Assembly (NCBI RefSeq): GCF_003594875.1
Contig: NZ_QZEY01000009.1
Location: forward strand, 235,592 to 299,591
Length of the DNA: 64,000 bases
Direction: 5' to 3'
Source: Bailinhaonella thermotolerans
Lineage (GTDB): Bacteria; Actinomycetota; Actinomycetes; Streptosporangiales; Streptosporangiaceae
The translations under genes were made by a program, and so were the position numbers. Below the pieces are notes generated by a model that saw only the letters and a program-made list of their open reading frames with translations, searched no databases and was not told where the DNA came from. Every line of letters begins with the position of its first letter. Position 1 is the stretch's first letter. Below, piece after piece: positions 7,639 to 16,271 of this stretch.

Positions 7639-9135
7639 GTGGAACGTCATCCACGCCGGTGGCTGATCCTGATCGTGCTCTGCCTCAGCACGCTCGTGCT
7701 GGTGGTGGACAACGGTGTGCTCACCGTCGCGATCCCGTCGCTGACCCAGGACCTGGGGGCCACCACCCAGGACATGCAGTGGATCATCGACGCTTACATC
7801 CTGGTCTTCGCCGGGCTGCTGCTCACCGCCGGAAGCCTGTCCGACCGCTACGGGCGCCGCCGGATAATGATCATCGGTCTGATCGCGTTCGGGATCGCGT
7901 CGGCGCTCGCCGCCTACGCCGGGACGCCCGGGCAGCTCATCGCCGGGCGCGTGCTCATGGGCATCGGCGGGGCGCTCGTCATGCCGAGCACGCTGTCCAT
8001 CCTCATCACCGTGTTCGACGAGCAGGAGCGCCGCAAGGCGATGGGGATCTGGAGTTCGGTGCTCATGGTGGGCCTCATCGGCGGCCCCGTCGTCGGCGGC
8101 GCGCTGATCGCGGAGTTCTGGTGGGGCTCGGTGTTCCTGATCAACGTACCGGTCGTGGTGGTGGCCGTGATCGCCGCGTTCGTCTGGATGCCGGAGTCGC
8201 GGGGCCCGTGGCGCAAGCCCGACCCGCTCGGCGCGATCCTGTCCACCGCCGGCCTCACAGCGCTCGTCTGGACGATCATCGCCCTCCCGCAGCACGGCCT
8301 CACCCACCCCGGCACCCTGGTCTCGGCCGCCGTCGCCGTGCTCGGCCTGGCCGCGTTCGTGGTCTGGGAGCTGCGCACGCCGTACCCGATGGTCCCGCTG
8401 GGGCTGTTCAGGAACCGCAACTTCAGCGGCGGCAGCCTCTCGCTCGTGCTGGTCCAGATCGGCAACGGCGGCCTGATCCTCGGCATCACCCAGTACCTGC
8501 AGTTCGTGCTGGGCTACACCCCGACCCAGGCGGGCCTGGCGCTCATCCCGATGGCGGCGGCGGTGATCCTGGTCAACGGCGTCGCGGCGGGCCTGGGCCA
8601 GAAGGTCGGCAACCGGCCGCTGACCGCCGCCGGGCTGGCCGTCCTGGCCGGGGGCTTCGGGCTGCTGGCCACGCTGGAGCCGGGCGACGGGTTCGGCATG
8701 GTGGCCGCCGCGCTGGTGCTGTTCGGCATCGGCGGCGGCATGGCCCAGCCCGCCGCCACCGCCGCCCTGATGGGCGCGGTCCCGCAGGAGCACGCCGGCG
8801 TCGGCTCCGCCCTCAACGACACCGTGCAGCAGGCCGGCGCCGCGCTCGGCGTCGCGATCCTCGGCAGTCTCCTGGCCGGCGGATACACCGACGCCATGCC
8901 GGCGGACGCCCCCGAGGCGGCCCGCCGGTCCATCGCCGGGGCGCTCGCGAGCGGCGACCGGGGGCTGATCGCCACCGCGCACGAGGCCTTCACCGGCGCG
9001 ATGACCCTGAGCTTCGCCGCCGGGGCCGCCGGGGTCCTCGCGGCGGCCGTCCTCTCCTTCGTCCTCATCCGGGACCGCGGGCCCGGCTCCGCCGCCCCGG
9101 CCGCCGGCGAGCCCGTCGCCGCCGCGTCCCACTGA
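7639..9135 (+). CDS. DHA2-type MFS drug-efflux transporter
   Basis: A 498-residue major facilitator with about 14 membrane segments, the DHA2 (drug:H+ antiporter) layout. Residues 65-75 hold motif A 'GSLSDRYGRRR', preceded by 'NGVLTVAIPSL' with the helix-1 Asp; motif C appears as 'GLIGGPVVGG'. The GTG at 7639 is chosen because AAGGGAG lies six to seven bases before it and the upstream frame is occupied by the operator array. It is divergent from tetR and ends in a strong hairpin. Export of a toxic compound is the expected role; the substrate is not predictable. Confidence 0.92.
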   Translation: MERHPRRWLILIVLCLSTLVLVVDNGVLTVAIPSLTQDLGATTQDMQWIIDAYILVFAGLLLTAGSLSDRYGRRRIMIIGLIAFGIASALAAYAGTPGQLIAGRVLMGIGGALVMPSTLSILITVFDEQERRKAMGIWSSVLMVGLIGGPVVGGALIAEFWWGSVFLINVPVVVVAVIAAFVWMPESRGPWRKPDPLGAILSTAGLTALVWTIIALPQHGLTHPGTLVSAAVAVLGLAAFVVWELRTPYPMVPLGLFRNRNFSGGSLSLVLVQIGNGGLILGITQYLQFVLGYTPTQAGLALIPMAAAVILVNGVAAGLGQKVGNRPLTAAGLAVLAGGFGLLATLEPGDGFGMVAAALVLFGIGGGMAQPAATAALMGAVPQEHAGVGSALNDTVQQAGAALGVAILGSLLAGGYTDAMPADAPEAARRSIAGALASGDRGLIATAHEAFTGAMTLSFAAGAAGVLAAAVLSFVLIRDRGPGSAAPAAGEPVAAASH

Positions 9136-9155
9136 GCGCGGCAGCCCCGCGAAGC

Positions 9156-9190
9156 GAACGGCCCCGCCCGGGATCCGGGCGGGGCCGTTC
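9156..9190 (+). terminator. Intrinsic terminator-type hairpin after the MFS gene
   Basis: Perfect 16-base arms at 9156-9171 and 9175-9190 around a GAT loop, starting 21 bases after the MFS stop. No T tract follows, as is common in high-GC actinobacteria. Confidence 0.8.
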
Positions 9191-9234
9191 ACGTGCGCCC
9201 CGGCTCCGGGCCCGTCCGGCCGGGGCCGGCGTCA

Positions 9235-9300
9235 GGGGGCGATTTCAGGGGGCGATTTCAGGGGGCAGGCGTCATGAGGCCGGCGTCAGGGGGCCGGGGT
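9235..9300. repeat. Short tandem repeat downstream of the SnoaL-like gene
   Basis: Three to four imperfect copies of a 13-base unit resembling TCAGGGGGCGATT, ending at the 3' boundary of the leftward gene. The stop codon of that gene may lie in a degenerate copy. Confidence 0.6.
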
Positions 9301-9660
9301 GATCTGGAAGACGGCGCACTTCCACTCGCCGTCGCGCCTGGTCAGGGCGCTGGTGGCGTAGACGCGCATCGTCTGCTCGTCCGTGCCGCCGATGAGGACG
9401 TCGATCTCGACCCTGCTCGAATGCACCGCGTTGTTCTCGTCGAGCCAGACCACGCGGTGGTCGGACTGGTCGGTGCGGGTGTAGGGGTTCCGGTTCTCGG
9501 CGAACCCCTTGAGGATCGCGTCGCGGTCGTCCACGACGCCCCACTGGGACACGCTCAGCACCTCGTCCGCCAGGAAGCGGTCATAGAAGGCGGCGTCTCC
9601 GTCGCGGTTGGCCTCCCACGCCCTCTCCATCAGTTCGATCAACTCGGCCTCGGCGCCCAT
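9286..9660 (-). CDS. SnoaL/NTF2-like protein (DUF4440 type)
   Basis: A 124-residue single-domain protein of the NTF2-like fold: an N-terminal helix 'ELIELMERAWEANRDGDAAF', then 'FYDRFLADEVLSVSQWGVVDDRD', then a curved sheet ending 'WKCAVFQITP'. This fold is used for small-ligand enzymes and binding proteins; the family name alone does not assign a reaction. ATG at 9660 with AAGGAG seven bases upstream. It is divergent from a CGNR regulator, and a 19-base palindrome lies in the shared 60-base promoter region, so that regulator may control it. Confidence 0.8.
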   Translation of the reverse strand: MGAEAELIELMERAWEANRDGDAAFYDRFLADEVLSVSQWGVVDDRDAILKGFAENRNPYTRTDQSDHRVVWLDENNAVHSSRVEIDVLIGGTDEQTMRVYATSALTRRDGEWKCAVFQITPAP

Positions 9661-9681
9661 CGCTCATCTCCTTCGTCGGCT

Positions 9682-9700
9682 ACACCGGTTTAACCGGTGT
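9682..9700. promoter_or_regulatory. 19-bp palindrome between the SnoaL-like and CGNR genes
   Basis: ACACCGGTT-T-AACCGGTGT: two perfect 9-base arms around one central base. It sits in the only gap between two divergent genes and overlaps the -35 region of the CGNR gene. It is a likely operator, perhaps for the CGNR protein itself. Confidence 0.7.
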
Positions 9701-9708
9701 ACCCACGC

Positions 9709-9714
9709 TACACT
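9709..9714 (+). promoter_or_regulatory. Leaderless -10 box for the CGNR gene
   Basis: TACACT followed by six bases and the ATG at 9721; no Shine-Dalgarno site is present. Confidence 0.5.
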
Positions 9715-9720
9715 GATCCC

Positions 9721-10380
9721 ATGCGTACGGCAAAGGCGGTCGTGCTCCAGGGCCGGGACGGGCAGCGGTTCCGGTTCGATCCCGGGGCGCTGTGCATGGA
9801 GTTCCTGCTCACGGGCGGGGAAGAGGGCGTGCTCGCCCAGTGGGAGCAACTGCACGCGCCCGGGGACCTGGCGCGCTGGATCGAGCGGTCGGGCCTGGGC
9901 CTGCCCGCGCCGGTCCTGGAGGAGCCCGGCGACCTGGAGGACGCGAAGCGCCTGCGGGCCGGCGTGCAGCGCCTGGCCGACAGCGCGGCCGGGGGGCTTC
10001 CCCTCTCCTACGAGCCGGTGCTCAACGAGTTCGCCGCCCGGCCGTCCCTGGTACCCGCCCTGACCGGGACCTTCGAGTCGGTCTGGGCATCGCCGGCCAC
10101 CTGTTCCCAGTACCTCTCCGAGGTCGCCAGGGACGCCATCGCCCTCTTCTCCAGCCCGGACCGCGTCCGGCGCGTCCACCGCTGCGGCGGGGACAACTGC
10201 CTGCTGCTCTTCCTCGACACGTCCCGCCCCGGGACCCGCCGCTGGTGCTCCATGGACCGCTGCGGCAACCGCCAGAAGCTCAGGACCCGCCGCCGTACGG
10301 CGGAGCCGGCGACCTCGGCGGCGGAGGCGGCGACCTCCGATGCCGAGGTGGAGCCCCGAGGCCGGAACGGCCGGAGCTGA
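9721..10380 (+). CDS. CGNR zinc-finger (ABATE-type) putative regulator
   Basis: A 219-residue protein. The N-terminal ~140 residues are the ABATE domain, and residues ~154-195 form the CGNR zinc finger: 'RCGGDNC' then 'WCSMDRCGNRQK', giving four Cys ligands and the name motif. CGNR proteins are presumed DNA-binding stress regulators in actinobacteria. The C-terminus is a disordered Ala/Glu/Thr stretch. The ATG at 9721 is chosen over one at 9697 because the -10 box TACACT lies at leaderless distance and the palindromic operator lies inside the longer version. Convergent with the GT4 gene at 10445. Confidence 0.85.
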   Translation: MRTAKAVVLQGRDGQRFRFDPGALCMEFLLTGGEEGVLAQWEQLHAPGDLARWIERSGLGLPAPVLEEPGDLEDAKRLRAGVQRLADSAAGGLPLSYEPVLNEFAARPSLVPALTGTFESVWASPATCSQYLSEVARDAIALFSSPDRVRRVHRCGGDNCLLLFLDTSRPGTRRWCSMDRCGNRQKLRTRRRTAEPATSAAEAATSDAEVEPRGRNGRS

Positions 10381-10444
10381 GGCGCCGCCCCGCGTGCTTC
10401 ACCCGCTCCGGATCAAGGCCGGGGCGGCGCGAGCCGTACAGGGG

Positions 10445-11518
10445 TCAGAGCGCGAGCAGGGTGTGCAGGTAGTCCTGCCAGAAGGGCGCGGGATCGACCG
10501 GCTTCACCCCCGCCCGGAGGCGTTCGGGCTCGCCGGGCTCGTAGAAGCGGGTGATCGCGTCGCGGAGGGCGGGCACGTCGTCCGGGGGGACCAGGAGGCC
10601 GTCCTCGCCGTCGCGCACGTGGTCGGCCAGCGCGCCCACGCGAGTGGCGATGACCGGGAGGCCGTGCTCGTGGGCCAGCCAGACGTTCTGGCTGGCGGTG
10701 GCCGAGCGGTACGGCAGCACCAGGGCGTCGGCCGACGCGAACAGCCCCGGGACGTCCTCGGCGGCGACGTATCCGGGCCGCAGGGTCACCCGGTCCCCGA
10801 TGCCCAGCTCCGCGATCAGGGCCTTCGTGTCGTCGAGCCCGCCCCAGAACTCCCCGGCGACCGTGAGCGAGACCCCGGGCGGGAGGGCGCGGAGCAGCAG
10901 GTCCAGCCCCTTGTACGGGCGGACGAGGCCGAAGAACAGCAGGTTCCGGTACGGCTCGCGCGCCTCGCCCGCCCCGTTCCCCGCGGCGGGCAGGTGCGGA
11001 GGGAGGGCCGCGACCGAGACCGGGGCGCCGGTCAGCCCGCGCGCCAGCCCGGCCTGCTCGGGGGAATGCGTGAGGACGCCGTCCACGCGGCCCAGCAGCG
11101 CGCGCATCAGGCGCTCGTCGTACCGGCGGGCCTCGTGCGGCAGGACGTTGTGGCACAGGGCGATCACGCGCGGCCGGCGGGGCCCGCGCAGCCCGGCGAG
11201 GATGCCCAGGTACGGCGGGACCTGGACGGGGCTCAGCACGGCCAGCACCACCAGGTCGTACGCCCGCAGGCGGCGCCCGGCCAGCGCCCAGCCCGCCGGG
11301 GAGCGCCAGGACAGGCGGCGGCGGACCGGGGAGAACGGGCGGCCCTCCGGCGAGTCGATCGTCTGCTGCCCCGGGTAAAGGAAGCCCGGGTACTGCGCCT
11401 TCCACGACTCGATGACGACCTCGTGCCCGGCCTCGGCCAGCCGGCAGGCCAGCTCGGTCGTGTGCTGCGCGCCGCCGCCCTTGTAGGGGTGGGCGGGCCC
11501 GACCAGGGCGATCTTCAT
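10445..11518 (-). CDS. GT4 family glycosyltransferase
   Basis: A 357-residue GT-B enzyme. The N-terminus has the acceptor-side motif 'GPAHPYKGGGAQHTTEL'; the C-terminal domain has 'FFGLVRPYKGLDLLLRAL' and 'LPYRSATASQNVWLAHEHGLPV'. The last segment corresponds to the E-x7-E region, although the second Glu is not obvious. It lies seven bases downstream of the GT2 gene and is probably the last gene of the leftward operon 14457 to 10445. It probably adds a sugar to a lipid-linked envelope glycan; donor and linkage are unknown. Confidence 0.85.
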   Translation of the reverse strand: MKIALVGPAHPYKGGGAQHTTELACRLAEAGHEVVIESWKAQYPGFLYPGQQTIDSPEGRPFSPVRRRLSWRSPAGWALAGRRLRAYDLVVLAVLSPVQVPPYLGILAGLRGPRRPRVIALCHNVLPHEARRYDERLMRALLGRVDGVLTHSPEQAGLARGLTGAPVSVAALPPHLPAAGNGAGEAREPYRNLLFFGLVRPYKGLDLLLRALPPGVSLTVAGEFWGGLDDTKALIAELGIGDRVTLRPGYVAAEDVPGLFASADALVLPYRSATASQNVWLAHEHGLPVIATRVGALADHVRDGEDGLLVPPDDVPALRDAITRFYEPGEPERLRAGVKPVDPAPFWQDYLHTLLAL

Positions 11519-11525
11519 GCGGCTC

Positions 11526-12449
11526 CTAGCCGTCGCGGGAGCGGACGATGAGGTCGGCCAGCAGCGCCATCGAGCCGATGATGAGGCCGGACAGGAACAG
11601 CATCACCGTGTTGCTCGGCAGGTAGAAGTCCTGCCGGCGGATCACGTCGATCACGCCCTTGACCAGCGCGATCACGATCAGCCACAGCGCGGGCGGCATG
11701 AGGACCTTGAGCGGGTTGAAGTACATCACCATGCGGAGCACCTGGAGGATGTACCGGTAGGCGTCGGAGACGAAGTGGAACTTCGACCGCCCGGCCCGCT
11801 TGTTGTACTCGATCGGGACGTACTTGATGTCGTGCTGGTTCGACAGGAACGCCAGCGTGATCGTGGTGACGCAGGAGAACCCGGGGGGCAGCAGCCGCAG
11901 GTACGGCAGCGAGACCGACTTGCGGAACGCCCGCAGCCCGGAGTTCAGGTCGGGGATCTGGGTGCCCGCCAGGCGCTCGGCGACCTTGCGGATGAACCAC
12001 TTGGCCGGGACGCGCAGGAACTTGTGCGAGCCCTGCTCCGACGTGCGCGCGCCGACCACCTGGTCGATGCTCTTGTCGGTCTCCAGCAGCCGCACCAGGT
12101 CGGGGATCCGCTCGTTGGGGTAGGTCATGTCCGCGTCGGTCCACACGACGATCTCGCCGCGCGCCTGCTGGGTGCCGATCCGGCGGACGGTCCCGGAGCC
12201 GCCGTTGCGATGGAAGGCGACGACCCGCATGTTGGGGTACTCCGGCGCGGCCTTCTCCAGCCTGGCGAGGGTCTCGTCGGTGGAGAAGTCGTCGATCGCG
12301 AGCAGCTCATAGCTGTACCCGCTCTCGTCCATGGCGCGCGAGATGCGTGCGACCTCGTCGATCACGTGGTCCTGCTCGTTGTAGCAGGGCAGCACGATCG
12401 TGACGTAGGGCGCGGGGGCGTCGTCTTCGAGGGGCGGAACCGGGGACAT
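11526..12449 (-). CDS. GT2 family glycosyltransferase (dolichyl-phosphate mannose synthase-like)
   Basis: A 307-residue GT-A enzyme with two C-terminal membrane helices. Visible motifs: 'VTIVLPCYNEQDHV' at the N-terminus, 'DDFSTDET', and the metal-binding 'WTDADMTYPNERI', followed by 'DLNSGLRAF' typical of DPM1/Ppm1-like and GtrB-like enzymes. These transfer a sugar from a nucleotide donor to polyprenyl phosphate, supplying GT-C enzymes outside the membrane. The neighbouring upstream gene encodes a GT-C-like membrane protein, which fits. Start ATG 12449; longer upstream reading runs into the previous gene. Confidence 0.88.
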   Translation of the reverse strand: MSPVPPLEDDAPAPYVTIVLPCYNEQDHVIDEVARISRAMDESGYSYELLAIDDFSTDETLARLEKAAPEYPNMRVVAFHRNGGSGTVRRIGTQQARGEIVVWTDADMTYPNERIPDLVRLLETDKSIDQVVGARTSEQGSHKFLRVPAKWFIRKVAERLAGTQIPDLNSGLRAFRKSVSLPYLRLLPPGFSCVTTITLAFLSNQHDIKYVPIEYNKRAGRSKFHFVSDAYRYILQVLRMVMYFNPLKVLMPPALWLIVIALVKGVIDVIRRQDFYLPSNTVMLFLSGLIIGSMALLADLIVRSRDG

Positions 12450-12477
12450 GCTCACGTGCGGCGAGAATACTCCCCTG

Positions 12478-14457
12478 TCACGGCCGTGTGAGCCATACGT
12501 CCAACCTGAGGTTGTAGGTGCCGTCCGGCGGCGTGACCAGGGAACGTTCATCTTGCCTGGTTCGGAGGCTGATCGCGTGGACCGGGCGGCCGTACGGCGT
12601 GACGTTGGTCTCCTCGGCCCCGAGCACCACCGGGACGCGGCCCGCGCGGCGGATGGCCTCCACGACGCGCGTGCCCGCCGTCACCCGGCTCTCGGGGATC
12701 CCCTTGCCCAGGCGCGCGGTGGGGACGCCGCACATGCCCCGCACGACCTGGGTGAACCGGTCGGCGGTGACGCGCTCGACGATCAGCACGGAGGCGTTCG
12801 GCGGGATCAGCCGGCACAGCCGGTCCATCGCGGCGACCTCCCCGGCGTTGACCCGCACGAACGCGGTCCTGGCGGACACGAACACGATCGGGAGGAGCGC
12901 GGTGACCACGCCGATCACGACGAGCCGCCGCGGCATGCCGTACCGGTCGAGCAGCCATCTCAGGCCCCAGACGCCGAGCAGGATCATCCCGGGGATCACC
13001 ACGGGCACCAGGCGCCGGGTGGCCCACGGGTGGTCGGGCGTGATCGCGGGCCGCAGCAGCGTGGCGACCGTGGTCCAGGCGACCACCGCGAGCGGCAGCA
13101 GCCAGCGCGCTTCCCGGCCCCGCGACAGCCGCCGCAGGAGCACGGCGGCCCCGGCCGCGCCCAGCACGACCAGCGGCAGGCCGACGTACCAGATCACCCA
13201 CCACATGGAGTACTCCGTGTAGAGGCGGGTGGGGTCGTGCGCGAGACCGTTGGCGCGCTGGGCGTGGCCGATGAAGCTCTCGGTGAGCTTGTCCTCCGGA
13301 TGCGTGGACACCCGCCGCACCTGCTGGACCCACGGCCGCACGGTGAGCGCCAGCACCAGCAGCGGCGCCAGCGCGGCGGCCACGGCCCCGGCCACGCGGC
13401 GGGCGCGGGAGTCGCCGAGGAACCGGCCGTCCCAGCAGAGCAGCACGGCGGCGGAGGTGAGGGCCACCACGGCGGCGCTGAGCAGCAGGAGCGGGTTGAG
13501 GGAGTCCCGCAGGTGCTTCAGGTAGGTCCCGGCCAGCAGGTACCCGCCGAGGAAGCCGACCCCGGCCCCGAGGAACAGGCCGGCCGCCAGCGGGACGCCG
13601 ACGCGGCGGCGCCGGGGCAGCGCGATCAGCAGGCCGGCGTACGCCACGGCGGGCAGGACGTCGCGCAGCCCGTCGATGCGGACCAGCAGCGACAGGCCCA
13701 GCGTGAGCCCGCCGAGCAGGCCGAGCACGCGGGAGCCGGTCGCGACGGCGTCGAGCACGAGCGCGATGCCGCCGAACAGCAGCACGAGAACCAGCGGCTC
13801 ACTGAGCGTGGTCCGCCCGGTGTAGATGAGGGGCAGGGAGACCGCGAGCGCCCCCGCGCCGAGCACCGCCCAGCGCGGGCCGACGAGCCGGGCCACGACG
13901 CCGCCGAACACCAGCACGGCCAGCGCCCCGATCAGCGGCGGCATCAGCAGCAGGCCGCGCACTCCGCCCAGCCAGGAGCCCACCGCCAGCACCAGCGGGT
14001 ACCCGGGCATGAACTGCGGGGACACCCCCCCGTCCGCCCGGTAGAAGGCCATGCTCTCGAACACCAGCGACGGGTCCGGCCCGCCGAACGCCGCCGGATC
14101 CGCGGGGATCGGCAGCGAGCCGTGCCCGGCCAGCCAGATGGCGTACTGCGCGTAGGAGGCCGGGTCGCGCCGCAGGATGAGCTGCTCGCCGTGCATGACG
14201 CCGTTGAACAGCAGGAAGCCCCCGGCGACGGCGAGCACGCCCCAGCCCAGCCCGGGGATCGCCGGCACCCGGCGCACGCCCCACCAGGTCACCAGGGCCG
14301 CGACGGGCACGCCGATGAGCAGCGCGGGCAGCGGGCGGAAGATCCCCGCGAGCAGCAGCGGGAGCACGGCCACCAGCCAGCCGGCGAACGCCAGGGCCGG
14401 GGCAGCGGTTCCGCGCGCGAGCGCGTGTGACCAGGTAGCGTACGCCGACATCCTCAT
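12478..14457 (-). CDS. GT-C-like polytopic membrane glycosyltransferase
   Basis: A 659-residue membrane protein with about 12 helices and a C-terminal soluble domain of ~150 residues. The first outer loop contains 'RRDPASYAQYAIWLAGHGS', the kind of acidic first-loop element used as catalytic residues in GT-C (ArnT/PMT-like) enzymes. It likely uses a polyprenyl-phosphate sugar made by the downstream GT2. The start is ATG 14457 or the second ATG at 14451; the frame stays open for 1.1 kb further upstream, but that part is antisense to the divergent gene and is rejected. Only 33 bases separate it from the divergent start at 14491. The substrate is unknown. Confidence 0.8.
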   Translation of the reverse strand: MRMSAYATWSHALARGTAAPALAFAGWLVAVLPLLLAGIFRPLPALLIGVPVAALVTWWGVRRVPAIPGLGWGVLAVAGGFLLFNGVMHGEQLILRRDPASYAQYAIWLAGHGSLPIPADPAAFGGPDPSLVFESMAFYRADGGVSPQFMPGYPLVLAVGSWLGGVRGLLLMPPLIGALAVLVFGGVVARLVGPRWAVLGAGALAVSLPLIYTGRTTLSEPLVLVLLFGGIALVLDAVATGSRVLGLLGGLTLGLSLLVRIDGLRDVLPAVAYAGLLIALPRRRRVGVPLAAGLFLGAGVGFLGGYLLAGTYLKHLRDSLNPLLLLSAAVVALTSAAVLLCWDGRFLGDSRARRVAGAVAAALAPLLVLALTVRPWVQQVRRVSTHPEDKLTESFIGHAQRANGLAHDPTRLYTEYSMWWVIWYVGLPLVVLGAAGAAVLLRRLSRGREARWLLPLAVVAWTTVATLLRPAITPDHPWATRRLVPVVIPGMILLGVWGLRWLLDRYGMPRRLVVIGVVTALLPIVFVSARTAFVRVNAGEVAAMDRLCRLIPPNASVLIVERVTADRFTQVVRGMCGVPTARLGKGIPESRVTAGTRVVEAIRRAGRVPVVLGAEETNVTPYGRPVHAISLRTRQDERSLVTPPDGTYNLRLDVWLTRP

Positions 14458-14490
14458 TAATCTTGTGAGCGTATCGGAGGGGAACGGCCG

Positions 14491-16200
14491 GTGAGGCGGC
14501 ACGCCTGGTTCGGCGCGGCGCTGGCCGCTGGCGCGGCGTTGCGGCTGGTGGCGATGCTCGGCTACCGCCCGGCGCTGTGGTTCCCCGACTCCTTCTCCTA
14601 CATGGTCACGGCGATGCGGCCGCGCCCCGACCTGATCCGCCCGCCGGGGTACGCGTTCTTCCTCCGCGCGCTGGAGCCGTTCCACTCGCTGGGGCTGGTG
14701 GCCGCCGTCCAGCACCTGCTCGGGCTGGGGATCGCGACCCTGGTCTACGCGGTGGCCGTACGGCGGGGCGCGCCGCGCTGGGCGGGCGTGCTCGCGGCGC
14801 TCCCCGTGCTGCTCGACCCCTACCAGGTCCAGCTCGAACACCTTCTCCTGTCGGACACGCTGTTCACGTTCTGCGTGGTCGCGGCCGTCGCCGTCGCCCT
14901 CTGGCCGCGCCCCGCCCGCCGTACGGCCGACGCGGCCCAGGCGACCCAGACGGCCGGTACGGCCGAGGCGGCCCAGGCGACCGGCGGAGGCGACACGACC
15001 CAGGTGGCCGGCGGAGGCCACACGGCCCAGGCGACCGGCGGAGGCGACACGGCCCAGGTGGCCGGCGGAGGCCACACGGCCCAGGCGACCGGCGGAGGCC
15101 ACACGGCCCGGGTGGCCGGCGGAGGCGACACGACCCAGGTGGCCGGCGGAGGCCACACGGCCCGGGTGGCCGGCGGGGACGGTTTCGGGTGGCGGGCGGG
15201 GCTGGCCTGCGGCGCCCTGCTCGGGGTCGCGGCGGTGACGCGGACCGTCGGGCTGCCGCTGCTGGTGCTGCTGGCCGGGTGGCTGGCGGTGCGGGCGCGG
15301 GCGTGGCGGGGGTGGCGCCGGGCGGTCCCGGCCGTGGTCGCGCTGGTCGCGGGGGTGGCGCCGGTGGCGGCGTACGCGCTGTGGTTCCAGGCGGCGCACG
15401 GGGTGCTCGCGACCTCGACCGCGGACGGGGTGATCCTGTACGGGCGGACGATGGTGTTCGCGGACTGCGCGCGGATGGACCCGCCGGAACGGCTGCGCGT
15501 GCTGTGCGACGACCGGCCGCCGGGGCGGCGGCCCGGGACGCAGTACTACATCTGGGACCACTCCTCGCCGCTGCGGCGGCTGCCCGGAGTGCAGTTCAGG
15601 CCGGAGAACAACGCGCTGGCCATGGAGTTCGCGATGAGCGCGATCCGGGCGCAGCCGCTGGACTACGCGGCGGTGGTGCTGCGGGACCTGGCCAGGTCGT
15701 TCACCTGGACCCGGGAGGTCTTCCCGAGCCGGGCCGTCTACGACGCCTACGAGTTCCCCGCCTCGGCGTCGCCCCTCGCGACGGACCCGACGACCACCAA
15801 GGGCGCGATGTTCGCGCGGCGCTACGAACGCGGCCCCGTCGAGACGCGCGTCGAACGCCCCTGGGCCGACCTCGTCCGCGGTTACCAGGAGAAGGTGTGG
15901 TTCCCCGGCCTGGCCCTGCTCCTCGCGCTGCTCCTCCCCCTCGCCGCGCGGCTGTCCGCGCGGGCCCGGCGGGCGCCGGGGGCCGGCGTGGCGCTCCCCT
16001 GGCTGTTCTCGGCCGCGCTTCTCGCGATGCCCGTCGCGGTCGCCGAGTTCGACTATCGCTACGTCCTGCCCGCGGTGCCTCTGGCGCTTCTGTCCTCGGC
16101 GATGACGGCGGGCCTTCTCGTCAAGGTTTCACCTGGCGGATTCCCGCCCGAGGAATGCTCTGGGTATGCTGAGCCGCCAGTCGGCCGTTCGAGGGGGTAA
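14491..16200 (+). CDS. GT-C-like membrane protein with an internal minisatellite-encoded loop
   Basis: A 569-residue polytopic protein. The first outer loop has 'LWFPDSFSYMVTAMRPRPDLIRPPGY', resembling the D/E-containing loop of GT-C mannosyl- or arabinosyltransferase-like proteins. After about four membrane helices, residues 162-230 are a low-complexity loop of 9-residue repeats (QVAGGGHTA and variants) coded by a 27-base minisatellite. Helices resume around residue 236, and a large soluble loop with several Trp and Asp follows. GTG start with GGAGGGG eight bases upstream. Divergent from the other GT-C-like gene with a 33-base gap. Function is inferred only from topology. Confidence 0.75.
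   Translation: MRRHAWFGAALAAGAALRLVAMLGYRPALWFPDSFSYMVTAMRPRPDLIRPPGYAFFLRALEPFHSLGLVAAVQHLLGLGIATLVYAVAVRRGAPRWAGVLAALPVLLDPYQVQLEHLLLSDTLFTFCVVAAVAVALWPRPARRTADAAQATQTAGTAEAAQATGGGDTTQVAGGGHTAQATGGGDTAQVAGGGHTAQATGGGHTARVAGGGDTTQVAGGGHTARVAGGDGFGWRAGLACGALLGVAAVTRTVGLPLLVLLAGWLAVRARAWRGWRRAVPAVVALVAGVAPVAAYALWFQAAHGVLATSTADGVILYGRTMVFADCARMDPPERLRVLCDDRPPGRRPGTQYYIWDHSSPLRRLPGVQFRPENNALAMEFAMSAIRAQPLDYAAVVLRDLARSFTWTREVFPSRAVYDAYEFPASASPLATDPTTTKGAMFARRYERGPVETRVERPWADLVRGYQEKVWFPGLALLLALLLPLAARLSARARRAPGAGVALPWLFSAALLAMPVAVAEFDYRYVLPAVPLALLSSAMTAGLLVKVSPGGFPPEECSGYAEPPVGRSRG
14974..15180 (+). repeat. 27-bp coding minisatellite (seven full copies plus a partial)
   Basis: In-frame units of 27 bases begin at 14974, 15001, 15028, 15055, 15082, 15109 and 15136, with a partial unit to about 15180. 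They alternate between QATGGG(D/H)T(T/A) and (Q/R)VAGGG(D/H)T(T/A). The exact length keeps the frame, so copy number can change without destroying the protein. Confidence 0.9.
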
Positions 16201-16256
16201 TGCGTGATCAAGGGACGAATCAGTCGATCGTGCCCCCTTCCGGGCCAGGCGTGATC

Positions 16257-16262
16257 TAGCAT
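16257..16262 (+). promoter_or_regulatory. Putative -10 box for the LCP gene
   Basis: TAGCAT nine bases before the GTG at 16272, which would give a leader of at most a few bases. No -35 is evident. Confidence 0.4.
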
Positions 16263-16271
16263 CTGGGTCCA

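Noticed and set aside
14974..15180. CRISPR-like repeat
   Set aside because: Contiguous in-frame repeats without spacers, inside a coding sequence.
14458..15561. Upstream extension of the leftward GT-C-like gene to over 1000 residues
   Set aside because: The extra part is antisense to the divergent membrane protein and is Arg/Pro/His-rich with repeat-derived sequence; the real protein starts at the ATG near 14457.
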